In this document: piece by piece, positions 1-7,774 of the stretch | Layout of the letters: every line of letters starts with the position of its first letter | Numbering within the stretch: the first letter of the stretch is position 1 | Assembly: GCF_000011645.1 (NCBI RefSeq) | Contig: NC_006270.3 | Span: 3,122,501-3,186,500, forward strand | Direction: 5' to 3' | From: Bacillus licheniformis DSM 13 = ATCC 14580 | GTDB taxonomy: Bacteria > Bacillota > Bacilli > Bacillales > Bacillaceae | DNA length: 64,000 nt | The notes under the pieces: generated by a model | What the model saw: only the letters and a program-made list of their open reading frames with translations | Database searches by the model: none | What the model was told of the DNA's origin: nothing | Program-made: the position numbers and the translations under genes

Positions 1-806
<806 letters not shown>

Positions 807-930
807 AGTAATGGAGCGCAGATTAAGTTCGTCACATCCTGTGACAACATCTGCATGACCTGCATCGTGCAGGCCCCTGACTACGCACATTCGCATGTAC
901 GATTTATTTAATGAATTAACAGGTACGTTT

Positions 931-956
931 TGTCTTGTTTAGTTTTCAAAGATCAT
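931..956 (-). promoter_or_regulatory. rrn leader element upstream of 16S (boxA-like region)
   Basis: In transcript sense this reads GATCTTTGAAAACTAAACAAG, the sequence that commonly precedes 16S genes in Bacillus and contains the boxA-like antitermination and processing region. It lies between the tandem promoters and the 16S 5' end, as expected for a ribosomal leader. Confidence 0.7.
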
Positions 957-984
957 TTCCGCTCCTGTCCGAAGCGACTTTATT

Positions 985-1014
985 AATATAACATTCTATC
1001 AATGTGAATGTCAA
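985..1014 (-). promoter_or_regulatory. rrn promoter P2 (proximal, SigA type)
   Basis: On the minus strand TTGACA (1009-1014), an 18-base spacer and TATATT (985-990) form a near-consensus SigA promoter about 180 bases upstream of the 16S. It is the nearer of two tandem promoters, the usual Bacillus rrn arrangement. Confidence 0.8.
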
Positions 1015-1077
1015 CAACTTTTTTTAAAAGTTTTTTTGAAGTTGTATTTATAAAGCCTTCTTTTTAGGGCGGATACT

Positions 1078-1106
1078 AATATAACATCTATTTTCGTTTT
1101 GCACAA
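1078..1106 (-). promoter_or_regulatory. rrn promoter P1 (distal, SigA type)
   Basis: On the minus strand TTGTGC (1101-1106), a 17-base spacer and TATATT (1078-1083). It lies about 95 bases upstream of P2. Both promoters end in the same TATATTA box, supporting a tandem rrn promoter pair. Confidence 0.7.
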
Positions 1107-1433
1107 TAGCTTTTTTAAAAAAATAATAATCAAATGAAATTCCCGATCATCCCGGACCAGCCGACAATTGACGCAACTTATTCCTTCTTACTTACTGTTT
1201 TCTTCTATATAAAAGATGTACAGCGGCCAAAAAAATCGAGACGCTGTACCATTGTTCCCGAAGCTGCGGAAATGCCCTTAAACTCTCCGCTATCAGCCTT
1301 CAATTTAATAAAAGCTCCGAATTCGGAGCTTTTTAAAGGATCTATCTTTGTCTCATGACATTCACTCTGTCGTGCTGTTGGCAACGAAAGCAGCCGAATA
1401 CTCGAATCGCTTGTATGGGTAAAGCTGATCAGC
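1107..1433. other. Intergenic gap between rrn promoters and the AraR-type gene
   Basis: About 330 bases with no gene I can support. It holds an inverted repeat GTACAGCG (1218-1225) / CGCTGTAC (1242-1249) and the perfect palindromic terminator listed separately. The minus-strand frame through 1205-1534 overlaps the repressor gene out of frame, has no start signal, and is treated as chance. Confidence 0.5.
1310..1333. terminator. Palindromic terminator downstream of the AraR-type gene
   Basis: A perfect 24-base palindrome with arms AAAAGCTCCGAA / TTCGGAGCTTTT. It lies about 100 bases past the repressor stop and before the rrn promoters. Its symmetry lets it work in either direction, insulating the ribosomal promoters from read-through. 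Confidence 0.7.
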
Positions 1434-2534
1434 CTACCTTTTCGGCTTGGCGGTCGAATGTCTGACAACAAGTTCAGGTTTATAGACGGTAGAATGCTCA
1501 AGCTTATCCGTGTTCCGTCCCTCAACTTTGGCAATCATCCATTTTGCCGCCTCAATCCCCATCTGCATTTTCGGATGGGTGACTGATGTCAGCTTCACTT
1601 CAGACGCCTCGCTCAAGTGTGAGTCGTCATATCCGACAATTGATATGTCGTCCGGTACTTTCAAACCGAATTCCCTTACGACATCCAACACTATAAGTGC
1701 TATCTCATCATTATAGCAGAATATGGCAGTCGGGCGGTCTGCTGAGGAAAGCCGCTTCCTTGCCTCAGCAATCGTTTTTTCTTTTTTGTTCTCTGTTGTG
1801 TAAGTCACGACCATCTCCGGATAAAACGACAAGCCGTTTTCCCTGAAAGCCCGGATAAATCCTTTCATCCGGTTGACGCCCTGCATATCGTCCTGTTTAA
1901 AAAAACCGAACACTTTTTCATGGCCTAGCTTAATCAAATGCTCCGTGGCGATAAAACCGCCGTGCTCATCATCCAAAATGAAATGAGGCGGGTTTAACTC
2001 CTGATATAATTGGTTGATCATCAAATATGGTATATGGTGCTGTTCAAGGGTCAGATAGTAATTTAAATTCGGATTAAAGCTGCCGGTTTTCGTCGGCTCC
2101 ACAATCAACCCATCAATTTTTTTGTCAAGCATATTTACAAGACATTGTTTTTCTTTTTCAATGTCATTATTCGTGCTCGCGACGACCAAGGTGTAACCTG
2201 CACTCGACAATGAAGATTCGATTCCTCTTATAATAGAAGGAAAAATGTAATCCGAAAGGTAAGTCGTAATGACCCCAATCATCTTATTTCTTTCCCTTCC
2301 TTTTTCAGAAAGCTGCAGGCGGTGAGAGCAATACGTCCCTGAGCCTTGCTCTCTGTATAAAAGCCCTTCATGAACAAGGTCGCCAATTGCTTGCCGGATC
2401 GTATGCCTGCTCACATCAAATATTTTCATCAATTCGTTTTCCGAATGGATTTTTTCGCCCGGCTTCACTTTGCCTTCATATATCCACGATTTAATTTCAT
2501 TTTTCACCATGCTGTATTTTGTGAGTTCACTCAT
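1434..2534 (-). CDS. araR: AraR-type repressor (GntR DNA-binding domain + LacI-type sensor)
   Basis: A 366-aa transcription repressor. Residues about 1-70 form a GntR-type winged helix (SRHTIRQAIGDLV) and residues about 85-360 a LacI/PBP1-like sugar-sensing domain. Segments such as SDYIFPSIIRGIES, DGLIVEPTK and SIVGYDDSHLSE match recalled B. subtilis AraR closely, so L-arabinose is the likely effector. The first 20 residues align with AraR, supporting the ATG at 2534 despite a weak ribosome site. An AraR-like operator lies between the -10 box and the start, so it probably autoregulates. In B. subtilis araR sits next to araE, but no arabinose gene is adjacent here. This may therefore be a relocated araR or a paralogue controlling distant genes. 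Confidence 0.8.
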   Translation of the reverse strand: MSELTKYSMVKNEIKSWIYEGKVKPGEKIHSENELMKIFDVSRHTIRQAIGDLVHEGLLYREQGSGTYCSHRLQLSEKGRERNKMIGVITTYLSDYIFPSIIRGIESSLSSAGYTLVVASTNNDIEKEKQCLVNMLDKKIDGLIVEPTKTGSFNPNLNYYLTLEQHHIPYLMINQLYQELNPPHFILDDEHGGFIATEHLIKLGHEKVFGFFKQDDMQGVNRMKGFIRAFRENGLSFYPEMVVTYTTENKKEKTIAEARKRLSSADRPTAIFCYNDEIALIVLDVVREFGLKVPDDISIVGYDDSHLSEASEVKLTSVTHPKMQMGIEAAKWMIAKVEGRNTDKLEHSTVYKPELVVRHSTAKPKR

Positions 2535-2555
2535 CAGATCAACCCTTTACTGCAT

Positions 2556-2583
2556 CTTGTACGTATGAATAAGTTCTATTATA
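2556..2583 (-). promoter_or_regulatory. Promoter -10 and AraR-like operator of the repressor gene
   Basis: TATAAT on the minus strand (2578-2583) is followed directly by a CTTGTACGTATGAAT-type site on the plus strand (2556-2570) whose centre TACGTA is palindromic. It resembles the AraR consensus ATTTGTACGTACAAAT. An operator just downstream of -10 fits autorepression. The -35 box is poor. Confidence 0.6.
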
Positions 2584-2702
2584 AGGAAAAGATGTTTGCA
2601 TTGCTACATATTGGAGGGTTTCAGCAAAAGTTTTTCGAAAAATTAGCTTGTCGTCCGTTTCTTTTTTTAGTATAGTAGAATATAACTAAATAACTTGATG
2701 AC

Positions 2703-2784
2703 CACAAGGGGAGCCTCCGGGCTGAGAGTGAACGACCGTTCTGACCCTTCGAACCTGTTAGTTAATGCTGGCGTAGGAATGTGG
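2703..2784 (+). ncRNA. TPP riboswitch (THI element)
   Basis: Conserved thiamin-pyrophosphate aptamer blocks occur in order: GGGGAGCC, GGCTGAGAG, GACCCTTCGAACCTG, and GTTAATGCTGGCGTAGGAA. It is followed by a terminator hairpin and then the thiamin transporter gene, so high TPP should end transcription before thiT. Confidence 0.96.
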
Positions 2785-2808
2785 CAAAGTCATTTCTAAT
2801 TGCATCCA

Positions 2809-2857
2809 AAGCAGTGCGTGGAAAACTGTCCTACTCCTTCCCCGCATTGCTTTTTTT
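2809..2857 (+). terminator. Riboswitch-controlled terminator upstream of thiT
   Basis: Stem AAGCAGTGCG (2809-2818) pairs with CGCATTGCTT (2843-2852, one G-T pair) and runs into seven T residues. It lies between the TPP aptamer and thiT and is the likely expression platform. Confidence 0.75.
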
Positions 2858-2907
2858 ATTGGGAAAGAAGTCCAGTATCCCTTTGTTCATCAAAAGTGAG
2901 GGTTATG

Positions 2908-3492
2908 ATGAATCAATCTAAACAACTTGTACAGCTGATTGAAATTGCGATTATGACAGGAATAGCACTTATACTTGATATGGTGTCCGGAATGTTTTTA
3001 AAAATGCCTCAAGGCGGTTCAATCGCCGTCATGATGATTCCGATCTTCCTGATCTCCTTTAGATGGGGGCTCAAGGCAGGGCTGGCGACCGGGTTTTTAG
3101 CCGGATTGCTTCAATTTGTCACTGGAGGATTTTACGTTGTTCATCCTCTGCAGCTTCTTCTTGATTACTTTATCGCGCCTACGGCCGCGGGAATCGGCGG
3201 CTTTTTTGCCGGATCGATCCGAAATGCTTCATTTGAGAAACAAAAAGGAAAGATCATTTCCTATGTTATGCTGGCCGTCCTTCTTGGAAGCGGACTGAAA
3301 TTTCTCGCACATGTCATCAGCGGCGCTGTCTTTTTTGGAAACTATGCGCCTAAAGGCACTCCGGTATGGATTTATTCATTGGTATATAATGGAACGTATA
3401 TGCTTCCGTCTTTCATTGTCTGCACAATCGTCCTTTGTATACTGCTGCTAACCGCACCAAGACTTCTAGAAAACAGAACAAACATGAGATAA
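2908..3492 (+). CDS. thiT: Thiamin transporter ThiT (ECF S component)
   Basis: A 194-aa integral membrane protein and substrate-binding S component of the energy-coupling-factor thiamin importer; it works with a shared EcfA/A'/T module encoded elsewhere. MNQSKQLVQLIEIAIMT at the N terminus, the MPQGGS segment and GAVFFGNYAPKGTPVWIYS near the C terminus match recalled B. subtilis ThiT/YuaJ. About six membrane segments are visible. The start at 2908 is preferred because GTGAGGG lies 5-6 bases upstream; an in-frame ATG at 2905 is too close and longer versions extend into the terminator. It is controlled by the TPP riboswitch just upstream. Confidence 0.93.
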   Translation: MNQSKQLVQLIEIAIMTGIALILDMVSGMFLKMPQGGSIAVMMIPIFLISFRWGLKAGLATGFLAGLLQFVTGGFYVVHPLQLLLDYFIAPTAAGIGGFFAGSIRNASFEKQKGKIISYVMLAVLLGSGLKFLAHVISGAVFFGNYAPKGTPVWIYSLVYNGTYMLPSFIVCTIVLCILLLTAPRLLENRTNMR

Positions 3493-3497
3493 CATAA

Positions 3498-3535
3498 AAA
3501 AACAGCGGATTCGCCTGAGATTCCGCTGTTTTTTA
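3498..3535. terminator. Bidirectional terminator between thiT and the sortase gene
   Basis: Stem AACAGCGGA (3501-3509) / TCCGCTGTT (3522-3530), flanked by A and T runs on both sides. It serves two convergent genes. Confidence 0.85.
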
Positions 3536-4135
3536 TGTTTTAATCAAATCTGCGACCAATATATACCGCTCCGGTGCTGAACCGATAAAGTCAAAAGGAT
3601 AGCAGGTGGAAACCGTCAATGTCGCTCTCGGCTTTGGAACTATCACCGTCCGGTCATCCGCATCCACGATTCGGACCTTTTTCACTTTGTATGTAAAAGT
3701 TCCGTAGGAAGCTTCAACAATTAACTGATCGCCTTTCCCCACTCGGCCGAGTTTTCGGAAAACCGTATCCCGGTGGCCTGATAAAACCGAGTTGTCATCT
3801 TCTCCAGGCAGAACGGATCCTGCGAAATGGCCCACGCCTTTTTGCAGCTCGTCTTCATCTGTTCCGTGATATATCGGAAGCCTTGCATTGATTTTCGGAA
3901 TAACAAGATCACCGATTTTCTCCCCGGTTTCAAATGTTTGATCAATTGCCGTCTTTTCTTTTTTCGTCGTCTGAATCGGAGGTTTTTCAGGCTTTTCCTC
4001 TTCTTTCATCTGCTGAAATGAAAATAGAGCGTAGCCGTGCATCAGCTTGAACACATTCGTTGTTGTAAAATAAGCGCCGCACGCAACCATCGCAATGGCT
4101 GCAAGCCAGATGATCTTTTTTCGATGTGCCTTAAT
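3533..4135 (-). CDS. Class D sortase, probable AUU start
   Basis: A transpeptidase predicted to cleave a C-terminal sorting motif and anchor the protein to the cell wall. Sortase residues are visible: catalytic His in SGHRDTVF, Cys in TVSTCYPF and Arg in APERYILV (about H121, C178, R190 with this start). The nearest ATG (4090) has no ribosome site and would remove the basic N terminus and half of the membrane anchor. Reading upstream in frame to an ATT codon at 4135 gives a basic-then-hydrophobic signal-anchor, and AAGGAG (4145-4150) lies 9 bases before it. An in-frame TGA lies just upstream, so no ATG, GTG or TTG is available. The AUU start is therefore inferred, giving about 200 aa. The acidic LPXTA protein immediately upstream is the likely dedicated substrate. 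Confidence 0.85.
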   Translation of the reverse strand: MKAHRKKIIWLAAIAMVACGAYFTTTNVFKLMHGYALFSFQQMKEEEKPEKPPIQTTKKEKTAIDQTFETGEKIGDLVIPKINARLPIYHGTDEDELQKGVGHFAGSVLPGEDDNSVLSGHRDTVFRKLGRVGKGDQLIVEASYGTFTYKVKKVRIVDADDRTVIVPKPRATLTVSTCYPFDFIGSAPERYILVADLIKT

Positions 4136-4151
4136 TTCCTTTCACTCCTTA

Positions 4152-4190
4152 TAAAAACTTCCCATTCTATACAGACTTAGAATGGGAAGT
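4152..4190 (-). terminator. Hairpin between surface-protein and sortase genes
   Basis: A perfect 12-bp stem (4157-4168 with 4179-4190, 10-base loop) ends in TTTTTA on the minus strand. It lies 6 bases past the surface-protein stop and just before the sortase ribosome site. It could lower sortase expression relative to substrate, or protect the upstream mRNA. Confidence 0.75.
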
Positions 4191-4196
4191 AAAATG

Positions 4197-5192
4197 TTAA
4201 GCCGCTTTTCGAAGCCTTCTGACCATAAACAATCCGCCAAACATCAGAACGGCGCCAAAGATCGACCATTCTGCGTAATGCCCGGCCGTTTTCGGAAGCT
4301 TTGCACCTTTAACCGTCTTTTTCACATGAGATTTCTTTGCGTCGTGTTTAACAGCCGTTTGGGTTTGCTTCACTTTCGACCCTGTGTCATGAATTAAATC
4401 AGATCCGATCATTTCAGGCGTCAGCAATACATCCAAAATGAAATTGCCCTGCAGATCGTATACTTCCACTAGGAGGCTTGCTCCCTTCAGATCTTCAGCA
4501 CTGACAAGCGTCGTCAAAGACACTTCTTTTTTCTTTCCGTCTTTAACAAGATAATATTTCGTTTTCACTTCGAGCGTCTTCTGAAGATCGTTTAAAATGG
4601 ACAGCATTTCAGCGATATCCTGAGCTGACAGCTCTGATACAGACTCGAAATCGGCTACCGCTTCAAGACGTTCTCCAAGAGCCATCAAGTCATTTTCAAG
4701 GTTCGGATTGTTATCGCGCACTTTTCGGAGGTGATTCACGAGTCTTTCCCACTCCTGATCATCCACACCCAATTCTTGAAACATGTTTCCGATCTGAAAA
4801 TCGTCTTCTTCATATGTCACGGTGTAGAGCGCATCGTCCAATTCGTATTCAAACATAAACACGTCGAGAATGTTTTGGCCGCTTTCCATATAGCCATTTT
4901 CAACAAATAGGTCAGCCGCTTCTTTTTCGCTCAATCCGTATTCTTTCAAATAGGATGCCAAAAGCTTTTTAGTCAGTCTTTGCCCTAAAAAGTCTTTCAA
5001 CTCTTCCACCGAGTCAAAACCTTTTAAACTCTCATCATATGTATCCTGCAAATAGGCTTCCAATTCTTTTTCTGTCATTCCTATTTCTTCAAGATAATCT
5101 TTAAGCTCGGCCTGTTTCGGCGCGGCAAAAGCTCCTGCTGCCGGCACTAAAACCAGGATGCAGACCAATAGTGACATCAGCCTTTTTTTCAT
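4197..5192 (-). CDS. LPXTA-type processed acidic surface protein
   Basis: A 331-aa precursor with an N-terminal signal peptide (MKKRLMSLLVCILVLVPAAG, cleavage near AFA-AP). A long acidic, Leu/Glu/Asp-rich helical body follows, then a Lys/His-rich linker and a C-terminal sorting signal LPKTA, a hydrophobic stretch and the basic tail RRLRK. This matches the family I know as processed acidic surface protein with LPXTA, usually found beside a class D sortase, exactly as here. The start at 5192 is chosen because AGGGGGT lies 8 bases upstream; the longer frame to 5222 has no ribosome site. The body carries repeated EKE / YLxE-type segments suggestive of tandem helical units. Its molecular role is unknown. 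Confidence 0.85.
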   Translation of the reverse strand: MKKRLMSLLVCILVLVPAAGAFAAPKQAELKDYLEEIGMTEKELEAYLQDTYDESLKGFDSVEELKDFLGQRLTKKLLASYLKEYGLSEKEAADLFVENGYMESGQNILDVFMFEYELDDALYTVTYEEDDFQIGNMFQELGVDDQEWERLVNHLRKVRDNNPNLENDLMALGERLEAVADFESVSELSAQDIAEMLSILNDLQKTLEVKTKYYLVKDGKKKEVSLTTLVSAEDLKGASLLVEVYDLQGNFILDVLLTPEMIGSDLIHDTGSKVKQTQTAVKHDAKKSHVKKTVKGAKLPKTAGHYAEWSIFGAVLMFGGLFMVRRLRKAA

Positions 5193-5372
5193 TTTGTATG
5201 ACCCCCTAAATTTATCTTTCATTTTGATTATAGTGGAAATATTTTTAAAAACATGTATTGTAATTGAAAATCTTTTCGTCTATAATATTTTGTTCTTTTT
5301 CCTACTTAAACAGGCATAATCTTTCCCTCTATTGAATGTAATATAGTAAAGCGAATAGAGGAGGGTATACAA

Positions 5373-5561
5373 ATGAATCCTTACTATATGATGCTCTTAT
5401 GTTATGTCCTATCGATCATCCACTTTTTAATAGGCTACCGGGAAGCCCTGAAAATAAGCGGGGCTGACGGGCTGGTCAACGGAACCGCAATGATCTCCTG
5501 TATTCCGCTTGGCGCGGTTTTCGCTTTTTTCGCGCACTTTTTTTGGAAAATGACGATTTAA
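5373..5561 (+). CDS. Small membrane protein, unknown function
   Basis: A 62-aa protein with a strong ribosome site (GAGGAGGG 7 bases before ATG). Two hydrophobic segments (about residues 5-22 and 36-58) are separated by a short polar loop containing a GADG stretch. I do not recognise the family. It is divergent from the acidic surface protein gene and precedes rap by about 125 bases. Confidence 0.65.
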   Translation: MNPYYMMLLCYVLSIIHFLIGYREALKISGADGLVNGTAMISCIPLGAVFAFFAHFFWKMTI

Positions 5562-5607
5562 TTTCGGGAATGAATTTTTTCGCCAACAAACATGCATTTC
5601 CGTGTTA

Positions 5608-5637
5608 TTCACAGACGGCGGCAGTTTATGCTATGAT
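5608..5637 (+). promoter_or_regulatory. Candidate rap-phr promoter
   Basis: TTCACA (5608-5613), an 18-base spacer and TATGAT (5632-5637), about 50 bases upstream of the rap start. I found no convincing ComA box. Confidence 0.45.
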
Positions 5638-5686
5638 TAATAGAACTTCAATTTACAAAAAATTCACAAAGATTGGAGGGAAAAGA

Positions 5687-6799
5687 ATGGCCAAAGCCGT
5701 GGCTTCTCAAGAAGTCGCCAATATGCTGAACGACTGGTACATACTGATGAAAAAACGAGACATTTCAGGTTCAATCGAAATGAAAGATGACATAGATAAA
5801 GCAATTGAAAAGATGGAAGAAGATCATGACGTTCTTCTCTATTATCAAATGCTGGATTTTCGCTTAAGGCTTCTTCTTGAAGATATCTCCCAATCTTCCA
5901 CAGAAAAATTGGAAGCCATCAGTTTTAAGGACAAAGATCCAAAAAGTACGGACGATAAGCTGAATTATTATTTTTATCTGTTCAAAGGGATTTATGAAGA
6001 CTACAAGCAAAACCATACAGAAGCGCTTAATTTTTTCAGAATAGCGGAAAAAAGGCTGAGCGTCATTCAAAATGAAATTGAAAAAGCCGAATTTCATTAT
6101 AAAATCGGTGTTTTGTATTACAACTTAAAAGCGACATGGCTGTCGATTCACCACATCAACATTGCCTCAGGCATCTTCCAAGGGTATGACGGGTATGCCA
6201 AGCGGGTCATCAACTGCAAAATGCTGATCGGGCTCAATTATATTGACCAATTTAAGTTTGCCGAAAGTGAAGTATTGTTAAAGGAAGCAATTGAAAAAAC
6301 CGAAAAAATCGGCGACCAATATCTTTTGCCTTATACCTACTATAATATGGGCTTTTTGAAGAGTAAGGAAGATAAACACGAAGAAGCGCTGAAGTATTAT
6401 AATAAAGCTTTTGCAATCAAAGACTTTGAAACGAAAGCCAAGTATGCTTACCTTCTATGTGTATATGAAAACACAAGGTCTCTTTTCAAAACCAACGATC
6501 CCGACCAAGCTTTTAAATGGATCGACACAGGCTTTAAAAAAGCTCAAGAAGTGAATAGCGAAATTTTCGAATTAAAATTCAAAACTTTATATACATTACA
6601 TTCCGATTGTCAGAATAAACTGGAAGTAATCAAGGACTTTATTCACCAATTAGAAGATAAAAAAGCATGGGTTGATCTGGAGGAATTGCTGATGGACGTA
6701 GCGAATTACTATAGGGAAAATAAGTTATACGAAGAAGCCATATATTTCTACATTAAAACAGACAAGGCAAGTAAACTTGCCGGAAGAGGAGGAGAATAG
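5687..6799 (+). CDS. Rap-family response-regulator aspartate phosphatase / regulator
   Basis: A 370-aa Rap protein. The N-terminal three-helix region (VANMLNDWYILMKKRDI) and repeated TPR helices (YTYYNMGFLKSKEDKHEEAL, LYEEAIYFYIK) are typical of the family and its usual length. Rap proteins dephosphorylate Spo0F~P or block DNA binding by ComA/DegU and are inhibited by a Phr pentapeptide. Which target applies here cannot be told from sequence. The start at 5687 follows GGAGGG at good spacing. The stop codon is one base before the phr ATG, so the two are translationally coupled. Confidence 0.92.
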   Translation: MAKAVASQEVANMLNDWYILMKKRDISGSIEMKDDIDKAIEKMEEDHDVLLYYQMLDFRLRLLLEDISQSSTEKLEAISFKDKDPKSTDDKLNYYFYLFKGIYEDYKQNHTEALNFFRIAEKRLSVIQNEIEKAEFHYKIGVLYYNLKATWLSIHHINIASGIFQGYDGYAKRVINCKMLIGLNYIDQFKFAESEVLLKEAIEKTEKIGDQYLLPYTYYNMGFLKSKEDKHEEALKYYNKAFAIKDFETKAKYAYLLCVYENTRSLFKTNDPDQAFKWIDTGFKKAQEVNSEIFELKFKTLYTLHSDCQNKLEVIKDFIHQLEDKKAWVDLEELLMDVANYYRENKLYEEAIYFYIKTDKASKLAGRGGE

Positions 6800-6800
6800 G

Positions 6801-6929
6801 ATGAAAAAAGTGTTGTTAGCTGTATTTGTATTAGGCACTGTTTTCAGCTTTTCGTTTGCAAATCACGCTCCTGAAGCGGCTTCCCAAAGCAATGAGATAC
6901 TTTTGGCTTCTCGTGGAGCAGGCGGGTGA
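6801..6929 (+). CDS. Phr signalling-peptide precursor
   Basis: A 42-aa pre-peptide one base after the rap stop, with GGAGGAGAA as ribosome site. It begins MKKVLLAVFVLGTVFSFSFA, a signal sequence, and ends ASRGAGG. Phr precursors release a C-terminal or near C-terminal penta- or hexapeptide, often with a basic residue at position two; here SRGAG or SRGAGG fits. Many Phr peptides end in Thr, so this Gly-rich end is less usual, though PhrG, PhrI and PhrK also depart from that rule. It is exported, processed and re-imported by Opp to inhibit its own Rap. Confidence 0.85.
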   Translation: MKKVLLAVFVLGTVFSFSFANHAPEAASQSNEILLASRGAGG

Positions 6930-6939
6930 CTACATCCTC

Positions 6940-6976
6940 AAAATACCCATTCAGACATCTGCTGAATGGGTATTTT
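6940..6976 (+). terminator. Terminator of rap-phr
   Basis: Stem AAAATACCCATTCAG (6940-6954) / CTGAATGGGTATTTT (6962-6976) with a 7-base loop, directly after phr and before pcp. Confidence 0.85.
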
Positions 6977-7008
6977 GCACTTTACATTCATATTCAGGAG
7001 TGATCGAT

Positions 7009-7656
7009 ATGGGAAAGAAAGTACTGCTGACAGGATTTGACCCCTTTGGGGGAGAAACAGTCAATCCGTCCTGGGAAGCTGTAAAACGGCTGAACGGAGA
7101 GGAAGCAGAAGGCGTCTCTATCGCAGCGGAGCAGATTCCGACCGTTTTTCATCATTCAGCGGCCGTTTTGAAAAAAGCGATCGAAAAGCACAAACCCGAT
7201 GTCGTCATTTGCGCAGGGCAAGCAGGCGGCAGGGCTCATATTACGCCGGAACGCATCGCAATCAACATCGATGATGCTCGCATTCCGGATAATGAAGACC
7301 GGGAACCGATCGATGAACCCATCGCGGCAGACGGGCCTGCTGCTTACTGGTCCGCGCTTCCGATCAAGCTCATTGTGAAAGAGTTGAGAAAAAACGGAAT
7401 ACCGGCCTCCGTCTCCAATTCAGCGGGAACTTTCGTATGCAACCATCTCTTTTACCAGTTAATGCACCGTATAGACCGCACCTCGGCAAACATCCGCGGA
7501 GGGTTCATCCACATTCCGTTTCTCCCCGAACAAACAATCGATAAACCCGAGCCGAGTCTCAGCCTTGAAACGATCGTCGAAGGACTTAGAATAGCTGCGG
7601 TCATCTCCGCCCTGCACGAAAAAGATATTCGCGAAACGGGCGGATCGATCAGCTGA
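7009..7656 (+). CDS. pcp: Pyrrolidone-carboxylate peptidase (pyroglutamyl peptidase I)
   Basis: A 215-aa cytosolic cysteine peptidase that removes N-terminal pyroglutamate from peptides. The catalytic triad is at the family positions: Glu81 (TPERIAIN), Cys144 (GTFVCNHLFY) and His168 (GGFIHIPF). The length equals characterised Bacillus Pcp. The ATG at 7009 follows AGGAGTGATCGAT; upstream in-frame starts run into the phr gene and terminator and are rejected. Confidence 0.96.
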   Translation: MGKKVLLTGFDPFGGETVNPSWEAVKRLNGEEAEGVSIAAEQIPTVFHHSAAVLKKAIEKHKPDVVICAGQAGGRAHITPERIAINIDDARIPDNEDREPIDEPIAADGPAAYWSALPIKLIVKELRKNGIPASVSNSAGTFVCNHLFYQLMHRIDRTSANIRGGFIHIPFLPEQTIDKPEPSLSLETIVEGLRIAAVISALHEKDIRETGGSIS

Positions 7657-7718
7657 CACCGCAGCCGCCTCAAAGCGCCCTCCGGCTTCACCTTCCGGAT
7701 TCTTGTACATCCCAGTGT

Positions 7719-7754
7719 GTTTTTCTTAAAAAAAGTAAACACTATAAGAAAAAC
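7719..7754 (+). repeat. Inverted repeat in the ktrAB leader
   Basis: GTTTTTCTTA (7719-7728) and TAAGAAAAAC (7745-7754) are exact inverted repeats with a 16-base A-rich spacer, 20 bases before the ktrA start. This may be an operator or an mRNA hairpin. The whole leader is only 118 bases, too short for the c-di-AMP (ydaO) riboswitch that precedes B. subtilis ktrAB as I recall it. Confidence 0.5.
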
Positions 7755-7774
7755 AGGTAAAAGGGTGAATACGG

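Noticed and set aside
1205..1534. Minus-strand frame of 109 codons downstream of araR
   Set aside because: It overlaps the end of the repressor gene in another frame, has no ribosome site and crosses a terminator palindrome. A short resemblance (SFTHTS) to the type VII toxin is chance.
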